A stretch of 58,672 nucleotides of DNA. Source: Gardnerella massiliensis (GTDB taxonomy: Bacteria; Actinomycetota; Actinomycetes; Actinomycetales; Bifidobacteriaceae). The notes beneath the pieces were generated by a model, which saw nothing but the letters and a program-made list of their open reading frames with translations, was not told where the DNA came from and made no database searches. A program made the position numbers and the translations under genes. How positions within the stretch are numbered: position 1 is the first letter of the stretch; each line of letters opens with the position of its first letter. This document shows, piece by piece, positions 1-12,798 of this stretch. The stretch is taken from assembly GCF_003408845.1 (NCBI RefSeq), contig NZ_LRTV01000012.1, positions 1 to 58,672 of the forward strand. The letters are read 5' to 3'.

Positions 1-4
1 AATA

Positions 5-121
5 ATGCGGCAGCGTGCTAGTCTCCCACACCCTATCGAGTGCAGTACCCTCGCCGTGTCAGGCCTTAGCTTCCGGGTTCGGAATGGGACCGGGCGTCTC
101 ACCTGAGCCATGACCACCGCA
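5..121 (-). rRNA. rrf: 5S ribosomal RNA
   Basis: The last gene of the rRNA operon. Read on the minus strand it begins near TGCGGTGGTCATGGCTC and ends in the complementary CCGCA, so both sides of the terminal helix are visible. The loop around CCGAACCCGGAAGCTAAG is the conserved 5S core. The exact ends are estimated from this helix to within a few bases. Confidence 0.93.
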
Positions 122-279
122 AACTTAATTATAACACTCACCAGCAGTGAGTGGCAAGTTGGCGGTTTGGGAACCGGACATGAACGCGAGCAAAAACAAC
201 TCTTACCAACCGATCGTTAAGCAAAACATTCAGTACTCATTAACACTAGAAGAAAAATACTCACAGAAACTCACCCTCC

Positions 280-5266
<4,987 letters not shown>

Positions 5267-5994
5267 TCAATGAAGAGCCAAAATAAGGCTCCAAAAAATA
5301 AGAAAAAGACGAGACATTCTTTAAGGAAAGAACATCCCAACAAAAACCTCACCACCATTTAACCATCTCTCAGGCACCCCACAATCTGTGAGGCAGGCAA
5401 TGAACTGGCAATAATTAACTAATAAGTAGTACAGACACGCTCTTGAGTTCTCAAACCACCACCACACCAGCCGGCCCATCAACCTCAACCGAGGAGAACC
5501 AGCCGCGCTGAGCAGCAAGAGATAAACTTACACCAACCCACGCTAAAACGCAAACCCACCAAAAACAAACACCCCAAAACCATTGAAAACAAGCCAAAAC
5601 ACCGGCGTGTCGAAAACAGTAAAAAACCAGAGAAAAAACCAACAACAAACCAACAACCCAACCCAAAACCAACAAAAAATAACCAAAAACAACCCCAAAA
5701 ACACAAAACCCGGGAGTGTCGCACTAATCTCACAACCCACACCCCCAAACAAAACAGCAACAAAGACACAAAGCCAACACGAAAACAAAACAAAAAAGAC
5801 ATATTCGAGGCAGAAATAGGTAAGATATACGCAAAAATATATGAGCGCTATATTATATGAGCGCTATATATGGCGTGAGAAATACTTATATAAGTAGATA
5901 CTTAAAAATAAACACTTATAAACACTAATTAAATAACACTTATAAATAAATACTTATAGAAAATGAGAACTTAGCAAAACGAAGGAGTAGAAGA
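5267..5994 (-). promoter_or_regulatory. rRNA leader/promoter region, G-poor plus strand
   Basis: About 730 bases without a gene. The 16S leader lies at 5267-5830. At 5434-5460 is the actinobacterial rRNA motif (TTTGAGAACTCAAGAGCGTG on the minus strand) shared with the spacer. From about 5525 to 5810 the plus strand is nearly devoid of G, so the transcript of this leader would be G/U-rich with little C. I could not assign the rRNA promoter hexamers with confidence. The right part (5830-5994) is AT-rich and probably serves the divergent sirtuin gene; it holds four copies of ACTTATA (5884, 5914, 5938, 5952). Confidence 0.6.
5839..5869. repeat. Two direct copies of a 15-bp AGCGCT-centred site
   Basis: ATATGAGCGCTATAT occurs at 5839-5853 and again at 5855-5869, a 16-bp period. 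Each copy is nearly palindromic around AGCGCT. It lies between the rRNA leader and the divergent sirtuin gene (start 5995), so it could be a protein-binding site for either promoter. No regulator is identifiable from the sequence. Confidence 0.6.
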
Positions 5995-6804
5995 ATGAGC
6001 AACACCACCAACACCACCAACACCACCAACACTCGCGCAAGCAAGCACGGGCACCACATTGTGGTGCTAACCGGCGCCGGAATCTCCACAAGCGCAGGCA
6101 TCCCCGACTTTCGCGGCCCAGACGGCGTATGGACTAAGCACCCGGAGCAGATGAGTGTTTACGACATAGACGCGTTCCTAAGCAGCAAAGAGGAACGTAT
6201 CTACTCTTGGCGCTGGCAAAAAGAATCCCCCGTTTGGAACGCGCAGCCGGGAACCGCACACAAAGCGCTCGTGAAGCTCGAGCAAGCCGGTATGCTCGAC
6301 CTTATAGCAACGCAAAACTTTGACGCGCTTCACGAAAAAGCCGGAAACGATCCAAACTTTATAGTCAATCTTCACGGAAGCATCGGCACCTCGCATTGTA
6401 TGAGCTGCCATGCAAGCTACAATACTGCCGATATTATGCGCGATTTAGATGAGCATCCGGATCCGCATTGCAGACGTGCCCTGCCATACCGCAGCAATAT
6501 GCCTTGCAATGGGCTTATAAAAACAGACGTCGTATATTTTGGAGAAGCACTTCCGGAAGGCGCTATGGAACGCAGCGCGCAGGCAATAGTTAAAGCGGAC
6601 GAAATGTGGGTTATTGGTTCCACACTAGAAGTATTTCCAGCCGCATCTTTAGTGCCGTTGGCAGCGCGCGCGGGAGTGCCGATTACGATAATGAACTTGG
6701 GTGCCACCCAATACGATTATTTGGCAAAGCACATAATCCGCGAAGATATTGCGAAAGCTCTGCCAAAGTTGGTAGACGAAACTATTGAAGAATATAGTAA
6801 CTAA
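5995..6804 (+). CDS. SIR2-family NAD-dependent protein deacylase (sirtuin)
   Basis: Removes acyl groups from protein lysines using NAD+, a cytosolic regulatory enzyme. Visible motifs are the NAD-binding GAGIS (about residues 27-31), PDFRG (37-41), TQNFD (106-110, usually TQNID), the catalytic His in LHGS (His127), and four zinc cysteines (Cys135, Cys138, Cys159, Cys171). At 269 aa the size is normal. The start is supported by AACGAAGGAG upstream of ATG. The first residues repeat Asn-Thr-Thr three times, encoded by a 9-bp tandem repeat (AACACCACC) at about 6001-6030; changes in copy number would keep the frame. The gene is monocistronic and divergent from the rRNA operon, and ends in a bidirectional terminator. 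Whether it is a deacetylase or a desuccinylase cannot be read with certainty. Confidence 0.93.
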   Translation: MSNTTNTTNTTNTRASKHGHHIVVLTGAGISTSAGIPDFRGPDGVWTKHPEQMSVYDIDAFLSSKEERIYSWRWQKESPVWNAQPGTAHKALVKLEQAGMLDLIATQNFDALHEKAGNDPNFIVNLHGSIGTSHCMSCHASYNTADIMRDLDEHPDPHCRRALPYRSNMPCNGLIKTDVVYFGEALPEGAMERSAQAIVKADEMWVIGSTLEVFPAASLVPLAARAGVPITIMNLGATQYDYLAKHIIREDIAKALPKLVDETIEEYSN

Positions 6805-6829
6805 TACGTGACGTCTAATACGTGACGTC
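6802..6829. repeat. 14-bp tandem duplication containing TGACGTC
   Basis: TAATACGTGACGTC is repeated head-to-tail at 6802-6815 and 6816-6829; the first copy includes the sirtuin stop codon. The GACGTC core resembles the candidate sialic-acid operators elsewhere in the window, but no promoter starts here, so the resemblance may be chance. Confidence 0.7.
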
Positions 6830-6859
6830 TAAACGTAGAATAACGAACCGAAAATAAAA

Positions 6860-6914
6860 TAGCCCTTGCTACTCAAACCAATTTGCAAACAGGTTGGCAA
6901 AGTAGCGAGGGCTA
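6860..6914. terminator. Bidirectional terminator between sirtuin and alpha-glucosidase
   Basis: AGCCCTTGCTACT (6861-6873) pairs with AGTAGCGAGGGCT (6901-6913) with one G-U pair, with AT-rich flanks on both sides. It lies between two convergent genes, as expected for a shared terminator. Confidence 0.85.
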
Positions 6915-6941
6915 ATTATTTGCTTTCGATTACTTCAGTTA

Positions 6942-8858
6942 TTACAAAAGGATTGCAACACCTTCCCAAGGCGCAAGAGTACCGTTTTTAAGCGATGTAA
7001 GCGCATGATTTACGTCGTAGGTTGTAACCATTACGTCATGCTCTACAAAATCGTTAGAAACGCGATTTTGCAGCATTTTCGCACTTTCTGCAGGAATAGG
7101 TACAGTTGAATCCGTCATATTAACCATTACGAGCATGCGTTTCGCAGAATCCGCAGCAGATTCCGCACTAGATTCAGCAGATTTCGCAGAATCACCCTGC
7201 TTCTCACAACCAGATTTAAGCTCGCGCACAAACGCGTACACGCACTCGTCATCCGCATCAACCAAATTCCAAGAACCAGCAGAAACAATAGGCTCCGAAT
7301 GACGCAACGCAATCAAATACTTATAGAAAGCGTAAACGGAATCCGAATCTTCCATCTGCTCAGCCGCGTTAATATCCACATAATTAGGATTCACGCTAAT
7401 CCACGGCTCCGCATTATTTAACGACGGAACATTAAAAGGCATGAATCCCGCATATTTAGACGCATTCCATTGCATTGGAGTGCGAGAATTATCTCGGCCG
7501 CGCTTTGCGAGCGCATCCATCATCGACTCCGCCGACTGAATATGCGCTTCTTCTACGCGCTGCTTAAACATGTTTAACGCTTCCAAATCGCGATACTGTT
7601 CGAGACGCGTAAAGTGCGCGTTAGTCATGCCAATTTCCTCGCCTTGGTACACGTAAGGCGTGCCACGATGCATGTGCAGAAGCATTGCAATCGCCTTCGC
7701 AGAACGCACGCGCATCTCGTCGCTAGCTTCACTTCCCCAACGAGACAATGCACGCGGCTGATCGTGGTTATTAAAGAACAGGCTCGCCCAACCAGCATCC
7801 GCTACAGCCTGCTGCTGTTCAGCCATCACGCGCTTTAACGAAGTAAGCTTAAGAGGCACAGGATTCCACTTAGTACCGTTTTCGCAATCAATATCCACGT
7901 GGTTAAACAGGAATAGCATGTCGAGTTCGCTGTGAGCAGGATCCGTAATATATGTGTTGCGATGCGGAGAAATTCCTGGAGCTTCACCAACGGTCAAGAA
8001 ACCTTCACGCCCTTCGAAAACTTTTGCACGCATCTCGCGCAAGAACTCGTCTAAGCGAGGGCCGTCTGAGCAGAACGGGAATGGCGAAGAATAGCCGTCG
8101 GCTCCGGCTGGCAAATCCTCAATCTGGCAACCAACCTCACCCGGCAAACGACCTTCAGAATCAACATGCTTGGAAATTTGCGTGATCACATCCATACGGA
8201 AGCCGTCGATTCCGCGATCCATCCACCAATTCATCATCTTGTACACGGCAGCGCGAACCGCAGGATTTTCCCAATTCAAATCTGGCTGCTTTGGCGAATA
8301 CTGGTGAAGATAGTATTCGCCGCGCTTTGGATCGTACGTCCACGCGGAACCGCCAAAATACGAACCCCACTTATTCGGCTCCGCGCCCGGCTCACCAGGG
8401 ACGCAACCTTCACGCGCCGGCCTCCACCAATACCAATCCGCGTAATCGCTTGAAGCGTCGCGGGAAGCCTGGAACCAAGCGTGCTCGTCAGAAGTGTGAT
8501 TTACTACCAAATCCATCACGACTTTAAGCCCGCGCTCGTGAGCACCAGCCAAAAGCTCGTCCATATCTTCCAAGGTCCCGAAAAGCGGATCAATATCTTG
8601 ATAGTCGGAAATATCGTAACCGTTATCGTCTTGCGGAGACTTGTAAACAGGGCTGAGCCAGAGCACGTCGACACCTAAATCCGCCAAATAGTCGAGGCGC
8701 GAAGTGATTCCCTTCAAATCACCAATGCCGTCACCGTTCGTATCTTGGAAGCTTCGCGGATAAATCTGGTACACAACAGCATTCGCCCACCAAGGGTTTG
8801 GCGTAGCGCCGTTTGTGCGCACGGATTGCGGCAAGTTCGCTCGATCAAAAGTAGTCAT
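6942..8858 (-). CDS. GH13 alpha-glucosidase (oligo-1,6-glucosidase type)
   Basis: Hydrolyses terminal alpha-glucosidic bonds of short malto- or isomalto-oligosaccharides in the cytosol. The (beta/alpha)8 barrel shows all GH13 conserved regions: DLVVNHTSDEH (116-126), GFRMDV with the nucleophile Asp223, VGEAPG with the acid/base Glu292, and FFNNHD with Asp366. The N-terminal YQIYPRSFQDTNGDGIGDLKG is typical of the oligo-1,6-glucosidase/trehalose-6-P hydrolase branch. There is no signal peptide. The start has a good GGGGAG site 3 bases upstream. The C-terminal beta-domain carries a Ser/Ala/Glu-rich low-complexity insert (encoded at about 7140-7210) that the family normally lacks. The gene stands alone with no transporter or regulator beside it. 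Exact linkage preference cannot be decided by eye. Confidence 0.94.
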   Translation of the reverse strand: MTTFDRANLPQSVRTNGATPNPWWANAVVYQIYPRSFQDTNGDGIGDLKGITSRLDYLADLGVDVLWLSPVYKSPQDDNGYDISDYQDIDPLFGTLEDMDELLAGAHERGLKVVMDLVVNHTSDEHAWFQASRDASSDYADWYWWRPAREGCVPGEPGAEPNKWGSYFGGSAWTYDPKRGEYYLHQYSPKQPDLNWENPAVRAAVYKMMNWWMDRGIDGFRMDVITQISKHVDSEGRLPGEVGCQIEDLPAGADGYSSPFPFCSDGPRLDEFLREMRAKVFEGREGFLTVGEAPGISPHRNTYITDPAHSELDMLFLFNHVDIDCENGTKWNPVPLKLTSLKRVMAEQQQAVADAGWASLFFNNHDQPRALSRWGSEASDEMRVRSAKAIAMLLHMHRGTPYVYQGEEIGMTNAHFTRLEQYRDLEALNMFKQRVEEAHIQSAESMMDALAKRGRDNSRTPMQWNASKYAGFMPFNVPSLNNAEPWISVNPNYVDINAAEQMEDSDSVYAFYKYLIALRHSEPIVSAGSWNLVDADDECVYAFVRELKSGCEKQGDSAKSAESSAESAADSAKRMLVMVNMTDSTVPIPAESAKMLQNRVSNDFVEHDVMVTTYDVNHALTSLKNGTLAPWEGVAILL

Positions 8859-8921
8859 ACACTCCCCATTAATTATTTTTATAATCTATTTTTTATTATC
8901 TATAATTTATTATTCCATATT

Positions 8922-9302
8922 TCAGCTATCTTTGGATTTTTCAAGCAACGATAGAGCATTACTTACCATTTCAGAATACTTGCGAATAATTTTAGAATCA
9001 GTTCTAGCATTAGAGAATAATTCATCATGACTACCAGATCTCACCAATACTAAAGAAACAGACAAGCCATCAACCCAATAAATAAGCAGTAAATCTGGCT
9101 GTACATGCAACTCACGGTACCCTTTCCAACTACCAGTAAGAGCATGATCACGATATTTACTCTTTAATATCTGTTGATCATTATCTATAAGAGCCTGAAA
9201 TACAGCAAGAAAATTTTCAGTGTTAATATGCTTTTTACGAATCTTTTTGTAGTCATTATCAAATGACTTAATTGTAAGAAGTCGTCTCTTTTCACAGTCC
9301 AT
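8922..9302 (-). CDS. YafQ-like RelE-superfamily toxin
   Basis: Predicted mRNA interferase toxin of a type II toxin-antitoxin pair. The 126-aa protein shows the family pattern: an N-terminal F-x-x-D-x-K segment (SFDNDYKKIRKKH), the central KYRDHALTGSWKGYRELHV strand-turn with conserved Leu-Thr-Gly and Arg-Glu-x-His, then DLLLIYWVDG and LVRSGSHDELF at the C-terminus, which carries the His typical of YafQ active sites. It overlaps the upstream antitoxin gene by 11 bases, so the two are translationally coupled. The toxin assignment rests on the fold-level pattern; activity is inferred. Confidence 0.85.
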   Translation of the reverse strand: MDCEKRRLLTIKSFDNDYKKIRKKHINTENFLAVFQALIDNDQQILKSKYRDHALTGSWKGYRELHVQPDLLLIYWVDGLSVSLVLVRSGSHDELFSNARTDSKIIRKYSEMVSNALSLLEKSKDS

Positions 9303-9609
9303 TTAGGTAATCCATCATATCTGAAGCAGTGTGTGATTCATGAGTAAATTCGTGATTTTGAACCTGTTTACGAGCTTCCTCGTTTTTATTTTCAATGGCT
9401 TCTTCAATATACTTTTGGAGTTGTTCCTCAAGTGATTGGTAATGCTCAAAATCTTCGCGATCAATAATGAAGTACATTGGTTGATTGTTTTTTAACACTG
9501 TAACTGGCATGCCAGCACTCACTTTTGCAAAAGCCTGCGCAGATTTACCATTACTAAAAGCGCTAATAGGAACCATAGTGCTTATTGGAGCTACCGTAAC
9601 CATATGCAT
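9292..9609 (-). CDS. Phd/YefM-like antitoxin
   Basis: Antitoxin partner of the downstream YafQ-like toxin. Its first half matches the Phd/YefM DNA-binding fold: MVPISAFSNGKSAQAFAKV, then VTVLKNNQPMYFIIDREDFEHY. The acidic C-terminal half (about residues 60-105) would wrap the toxin. Two starts are possible (9609 or the ATG at 9603); neither has a strong ribosome-binding site. The pair has its own promoter with an inverted repeat upstream, as expected for autoregulation by the antitoxin-toxin complex. Confidence 0.85.
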   Translation of the reverse strand: MHMVTVAPISTMVPISAFSNGKSAQAFAKVSAGMPVTVLKNNQPMYFIIDREDFEHYQSLEEQLQKYIEEAIENKNEEARKQVQNHEFTHESHTASDMMDYLNGL

Positions 9610-9673
9610 TAACCTAACTTTTCTACAGACAATCCATGCGTATACTTAATACATGTATATTTACTATGCGTTT

Positions 9674-9705
9674 TACAAGTATATATAAAAGTTATTATAC
9701 TTGTA
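9674..9705 (-). promoter_or_regulatory. Toxin-antitoxin operator (10-bp inverted repeat)
   Basis: TACAAGTATA at 9674-9683 and TATACTTGTA at 9696-9705 form a perfect 10-bp inverted repeat with a 12-base spacer, 65 bases upstream of the antitoxin start. On the minus strand a TTTACA...TATACT promoter-like pair lies within it, so a bound complex would block RNA polymerase. This fits TA autoregulation. Confidence 0.7.
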
Positions 9706-9727
9706 AATATTGTAGTTAAAAGAGTAT

Positions 9728-9761
9728 AAAAAAGCGGCCCGCAGCAAAAACCGCGAGCCGC
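9728..9761 (-). terminator. Rho-independent terminator after the PanE-family gene
   Basis: On the minus strand GCGGCTCGCGG pairs over 11 bases with CTGCGGGCCGC (two G-U pairs), followed by six T. It separates the reductase gene from the toxin-antitoxin pair. Confidence 0.9.
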
Positions 9762-9806
9762 GCCTCCTTCTCATTCATTGCAAGAGCTATAGGGATAGTC
9801 TCTCAA

Positions 9807-10775
9807 TCATTGCTGATGATGCAGTTTGAACGCAAGCTCAGCTAAGTGCACGCCGTGAGTTAAGAACTCGTGAGTGCGGCAAACGTAATCGTTTTCGCGA
9901 CCAAGCTTCGCAATATAACCGTTGATATAGTCAACTTCCGTTTCACGACCACGGCTCATATCTTGATACATAGAAGGATAATGCAAAGGATTTGCCACGC
10001 GACTTACGTAATCAATAGCTTCCATCTCTTGCTGACGCGTATTAACCATACGAATTCCGGCACGATCGCACACATCGTACGCTTCGTTAATAAGCTGACG
10101 AGCCATATCCATTGCTCCTGGGTACGAAATAAACTGACCCATCTGAATCTGATACATAGTACACAAAGTATTAATTACGGAATTAAAAATCACCTTCGCC
10201 ATGCAAGTACCCTTAAAATCTTCCGTAATAGTAGGGTTCAAACCAGCAGCTTTAAAGTCGTCTCGCATAGCAAGCTCAACATCGCTTACCTGCTCATTCA
10301 ACGCGCACATATTCATGGTTCCAACGCCAACTTTACCAATAAAATCAACGTCTCCCGGGCCGTTCAAAACTGTTGCAATCATGGCAGTTCCGCCATAAAT
10401 ATGATCATCCGGGAAGTACTGCTGCAACTTTTCGAAGTGCCCCCAACCGTTCATTGCAGCAAACACAACTTGATGATCCTTAAACAGATGCTTGCAACGC
10501 TCCAACATTTCTGCAAGCTGCATCTGCTTCATAAACACAATCCACACGTCTGGATTGCCATCGTAATCTTCCGGCGTATACATATTAATCGGCACCAAAT
10601 GGCGGTTTTCGTGGTCTCGGCTAACCATTACACCGCCCTGCTCACGCACCTTATTTACGTTCTTATCCCAGGTGTCAATGAAGTCAACATGAATACCGGC
10701 CGTTTCCTGCAACAAAACGCCATAGCGATATCCCATAGCTCCAGAACCGATCATTGCATATTTCATGCCACTCAT
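9807..10775 (-). CDS. Ketopantoate reductase (PanE/ApbA) family protein
   Basis: NADPH-dependent reductase of the 2-dehydropantoate 2-reductase family. The N-terminal Rossmann motif is AMIGSGAMG (about residues 7-15). The C-terminal catalytic domain contains a Lys followed by an Asn (KVIFNSVINTLCTMYQ), matching the family's KxxxNxxxN helix. Length (322 aa) is typical. A strong AAGGAGGTG site precedes the start. The gene follows the ribose operon but is separated from rbsK by a terminator, so it is probably transcribed alone. No other pantothenate gene is nearby, so the true substrate may be another 2-oxo acid. Confidence 0.85.
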   Translation of the reverse strand: MSGMKYAMIGSGAMGYRYGVLLQETAGIHVDFIDTWDKNVNKVREQGGVMVSRDHENRHLVPINMYTPEDYDGNPDVWIVFMKQMQLAEMLERCKHLFKDHQVVFAAMNGWGHFEKLQQYFPDDHIYGGTAMIATVLNGPGDVDFIGKVGVGTMNMCALNEQVSDVELAMRDDFKAAGLNPTITEDFKGTCMAKVIFNSVINTLCTMYQIQMGQFISYPGAMDMARQLINEAYDVCDRAGIRMVNTRQQEMEAIDYVSRVANPLHYPSMYQDMSRGRETEVDYINGYIAKLGRENDYVCRTHEFLTHGVHLAELAFKLHHQQ

Positions 10776-10858
10776 AGTGACACCTCCTTTTAGGTAAAAG
10801 TGTGCTTAGGCGAGATTCATGCATTTACAGGAATTACGTCGAAGCGACTACAAATATA

Positions 10859-10910
10859 ATAAAAAGCAGTAAGGCTGATCGTAGTGACTAAAATCAGCCA
10901 ACTGCTTTTT
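10859..10910 (-). terminator. Terminator of the ribose operon
   Basis: AAAAAGCAGT (10861-10870) pairs with ACTGCTTTTT (10901-10910), with an inner GGCTGAT/ATCAGCC helix. On the minus strand it ends in a T run, 100 bases after the rbsK stop. Confidence 0.88.
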
Positions 10911-11016
10911 GGTTTTTATAGCATATTACACAGTTTTTGGAGAATGTCAAAATTTTGTATATCGGCAAGGCGCGAACGTCAACTGAATATACACAATTTA
11001 TGCATGCATCACCTAC

Positions 11017-12078
11017 TTACAAGTGAAAAAATTGACGAATTTGAGCAACTGTGCCGTAAGAAGCTTGTGCACCAAATCCAGTAGCAGCATATGCAGCTAC
11101 ATAAGAAGCCAACGAAGCCGCATCAACGAGTCGCATATCTGCAGACAAACATGCGAGCACAGTACCCATAAAAGCATCACCACAACCAGTGGTATCAACA
11201 GCATTGACATGCTGAGCCATAATTCTATGCACTGAATTATCGGCATAATCCAAAACAATAGACCCCTTTGAACCAAGTGTTACTATCGCTTCATTAAAGC
11301 CAAACTCATGCATTGCACGAAGTGCATGCTGCCAATCAAACGAATCCCAATCGCCATTATCAGGTTCTGAAATATGCAACAATTGCGCCATTTCATGCTC
11401 ATTAACCAGTAAGATATCTGCAGATCGTATAAGATCTTGCGGTAATGTATCCAAAAAAGGCGAATTATTAAGCAAAACTTTTACGCCATGCTCATGCGCT
11501 AAGCGAGCGCACATCGTAACCGATTCTAACGGACTTTCCAAACAAAGTCCTAATACTTTTGCACTAGTAATAGCAGCTTTCACAGATGGCGACTGAATAT
11601 AATCAACATCAACTTGCGAGTTAGATCCAGGCGCATAAACAATAGTATTTTCGCCACTTTGCGCATCCACTGTAATCACTGTTGCACCACTGTTGCAATT
11701 GGGTACATGACGTACATACGTCGTATCAACACCAGATTCTTGCAAAGCACCAGTAAGAAAATCAGCATTAGCATCATCGCCTACCGCACCGAACATACAT
11801 ACGTGCGCACCAAGCTTTGCAGCAGATACTGCCTGATTACCTGACTTACCTCCAGGCAGTATTCGTATTTCGTTGCCTTTAATGGTCTCACCAGGCATAG
11901 GAAGACGATTAGCAACAATAGTATAATCCGCATTCATAGAACCAACTATCGCTACAGTAGGCATCTTCATATTTCGCATCGCAGGCAATGTTTCATGTTG
12001 CAAATCCACATTAACAGGCTGAATGACTTTAATCTTTTCTAAACTCTCCAACGAGTCAAGCATATGATAACTAGACAT
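11017..12078 (-). CDS. rbsK: Ribokinase (PfkB family)
   Basis: Phosphorylates D-ribose to ribose-5-phosphate. The PfkB signatures are clear: GGKSGNQAVSAAKLGA near the N-terminus of the domain and DTTGCGDAFMG at the active site (catalytic Asp in GCGD). I place the start at the ATG at 12078, which has GGGAG at 6 bases; an upstream in-frame extension to 12162 would overlap rbsD and has no such site. Even so about 37 residues precede the usual ribokinase start (PTVAIVGSMNADY), an N-terminal extension of unknown role. It is the last gene of the ribose operon, 31 bases after rbsD. Confidence 0.92.
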   Translation of the reverse strand: MSSYHMLDSLESLEKIKVIQPVNVDLQHETLPAMRNMKMPTVAIVGSMNADYTIVANRLPMPGETIKGNEIRILPGGKSGNQAVSAAKLGAHVCMFGAVGDDANADFLTGALQESGVDTTYVRHVPNCNSGATVITVDAQSGENTIVYAPGSNSQVDVDYIQSPSVKAAITSAKVLGLCLESPLESVTMCARLAHEHGVKVLLNNSPFLDTLPQDLIRSADILLVNEHEMAQLLHISEPDNGDWDSFDWQHALRAMHEFGFNEAIVTLGSKGSIVLDYADNSVHRIMAQHVNAVDTTGCGDAFMGTVLACLSADMRLVDAASLASYVAAYAATGFGAQASYGTVAQIRQFFHL

Positions 12079-12109
12079 AATTCTCCCTAAATATTGCGCA
12101 AAACAAAGC

Positions 12110-12505
12110 TTAGAATGGAACACCACAACGCAGCAACACGTTAGAATACGGGGTAGTCTCACCCGTTCGAATCACGAATTTAGCTTGCGAAACAAGAGCC
12201 TTAAATCCTTGTTCGCCATCATGCGGCACATAAGTCAATGGCACGCCAAGCAGATCCTTGACCCATGTTTCTGGAACATCATCACAAGCTTCTTCCGCCA
12301 TAATACCAGACTCAAGAACAAGATCATCCTTTATTGATGCAAGCACGTCAGTAAATCGCGGTATTCCAAAAACCAAGGCTAAATCAATAACTTCTACGCC
12401 CGCCGGGACAGGCAAGCCACAGTCAGAAACAACAAATTGATCCTTATGCCTTAATTTTGCAATAGCAGCTGCTAATTGTGCGTTCAAAATACCATGAGTT
12501 AACAT
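12110..12505 (-). CDS. rbsD: D-ribose pyranase
   Basis: Interconverts the beta-pyranose and beta-furanose forms of ribose so that ribokinase can use it. The 131-aa protein matches RbsD end to end: start MLTHGILNAQLA, active-site His in LRHKD (residue 20), DCGLPVP, and the C-terminal VIRTGETTPYSNVLLRCGV. It sits just upstream of rbsK and downstream of a large terminator-like hairpin that follows rbsB. Confidence 0.95.
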   Translation of the reverse strand: MLTHGILNAQLAAAIAKLRHKDQFVVSDCGLPVPAGVEVIDLALVFGIPRFTDVLASIKDDLVLESGIMAEEACDDVPETWVKDLLGVPLTYVPHDGEQGFKALVSQAKFVIRTGETTPYSNVLLRCGVPF

Positions 12506-12606
12506 AATTCACCCCATATCACGGCTCATGAAAGTGACATCAACAATGATCATCACCTTTATAACAAGTTCGCCACCACGAACATATATGATAAAAATCT
12601 TATTAA

Positions 12607-12704
12607 GAAAAAAATGGCGCTGAGAACACTAAATCATACGGTATTAATAAATTTTACTGTTGCGATTATTTTCACGAAAGCATCATGAATGCTCCCAGCG
12701 CCAT
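12607..12704 (-). terminator. Intra-operon terminator/attenuator between rbsB and rbsD
   Basis: ATGGCGCTG and its complement CAGCGCCAT (12607-12704) form the base of a long hairpin; on the minus strand it is followed by eight T. It lies between rbsB and rbsD, genes of one operon, so it probably lets most transcripts stop after the abundantly needed binding protein. Confidence 0.75.
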
Positions 12705-12798
12705 ATAAATTTTGCATTAGCTATATTGATCCATAAAACTACTCAACATAAATTTTAATGTTTATACACGGAATTACATAGTTTTATGCAAATATGTA

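Noticed and set aside
5451..5802. Hydrophobic frames of up to 105 codons on the minus strand upstream of 16S
   Set aside because: They are a by-product of the G/T-rich leader sequence (Phe, Val, Gly, Leu, Cys only) with no ribosome site.
6802..6829. The two TGACGTC copies after the sirtuin as extra NanR operators
   Set aside because: They lie at the end of a gene between convergent units, not at a promoter, and match the consensus only in the core.
9870..10793. 307-codon frame on the plus strand
   Set aside because: It runs antisense to the PanE-family gene, is rich in His, Asn and Ile, and resembles no family; the minus-strand gene has clear motifs.
12078..12162. Longer ribokinase start
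   Set aside because: It would overlap the end of rbsD, has no ribosome site, and the added residues are not family-like.
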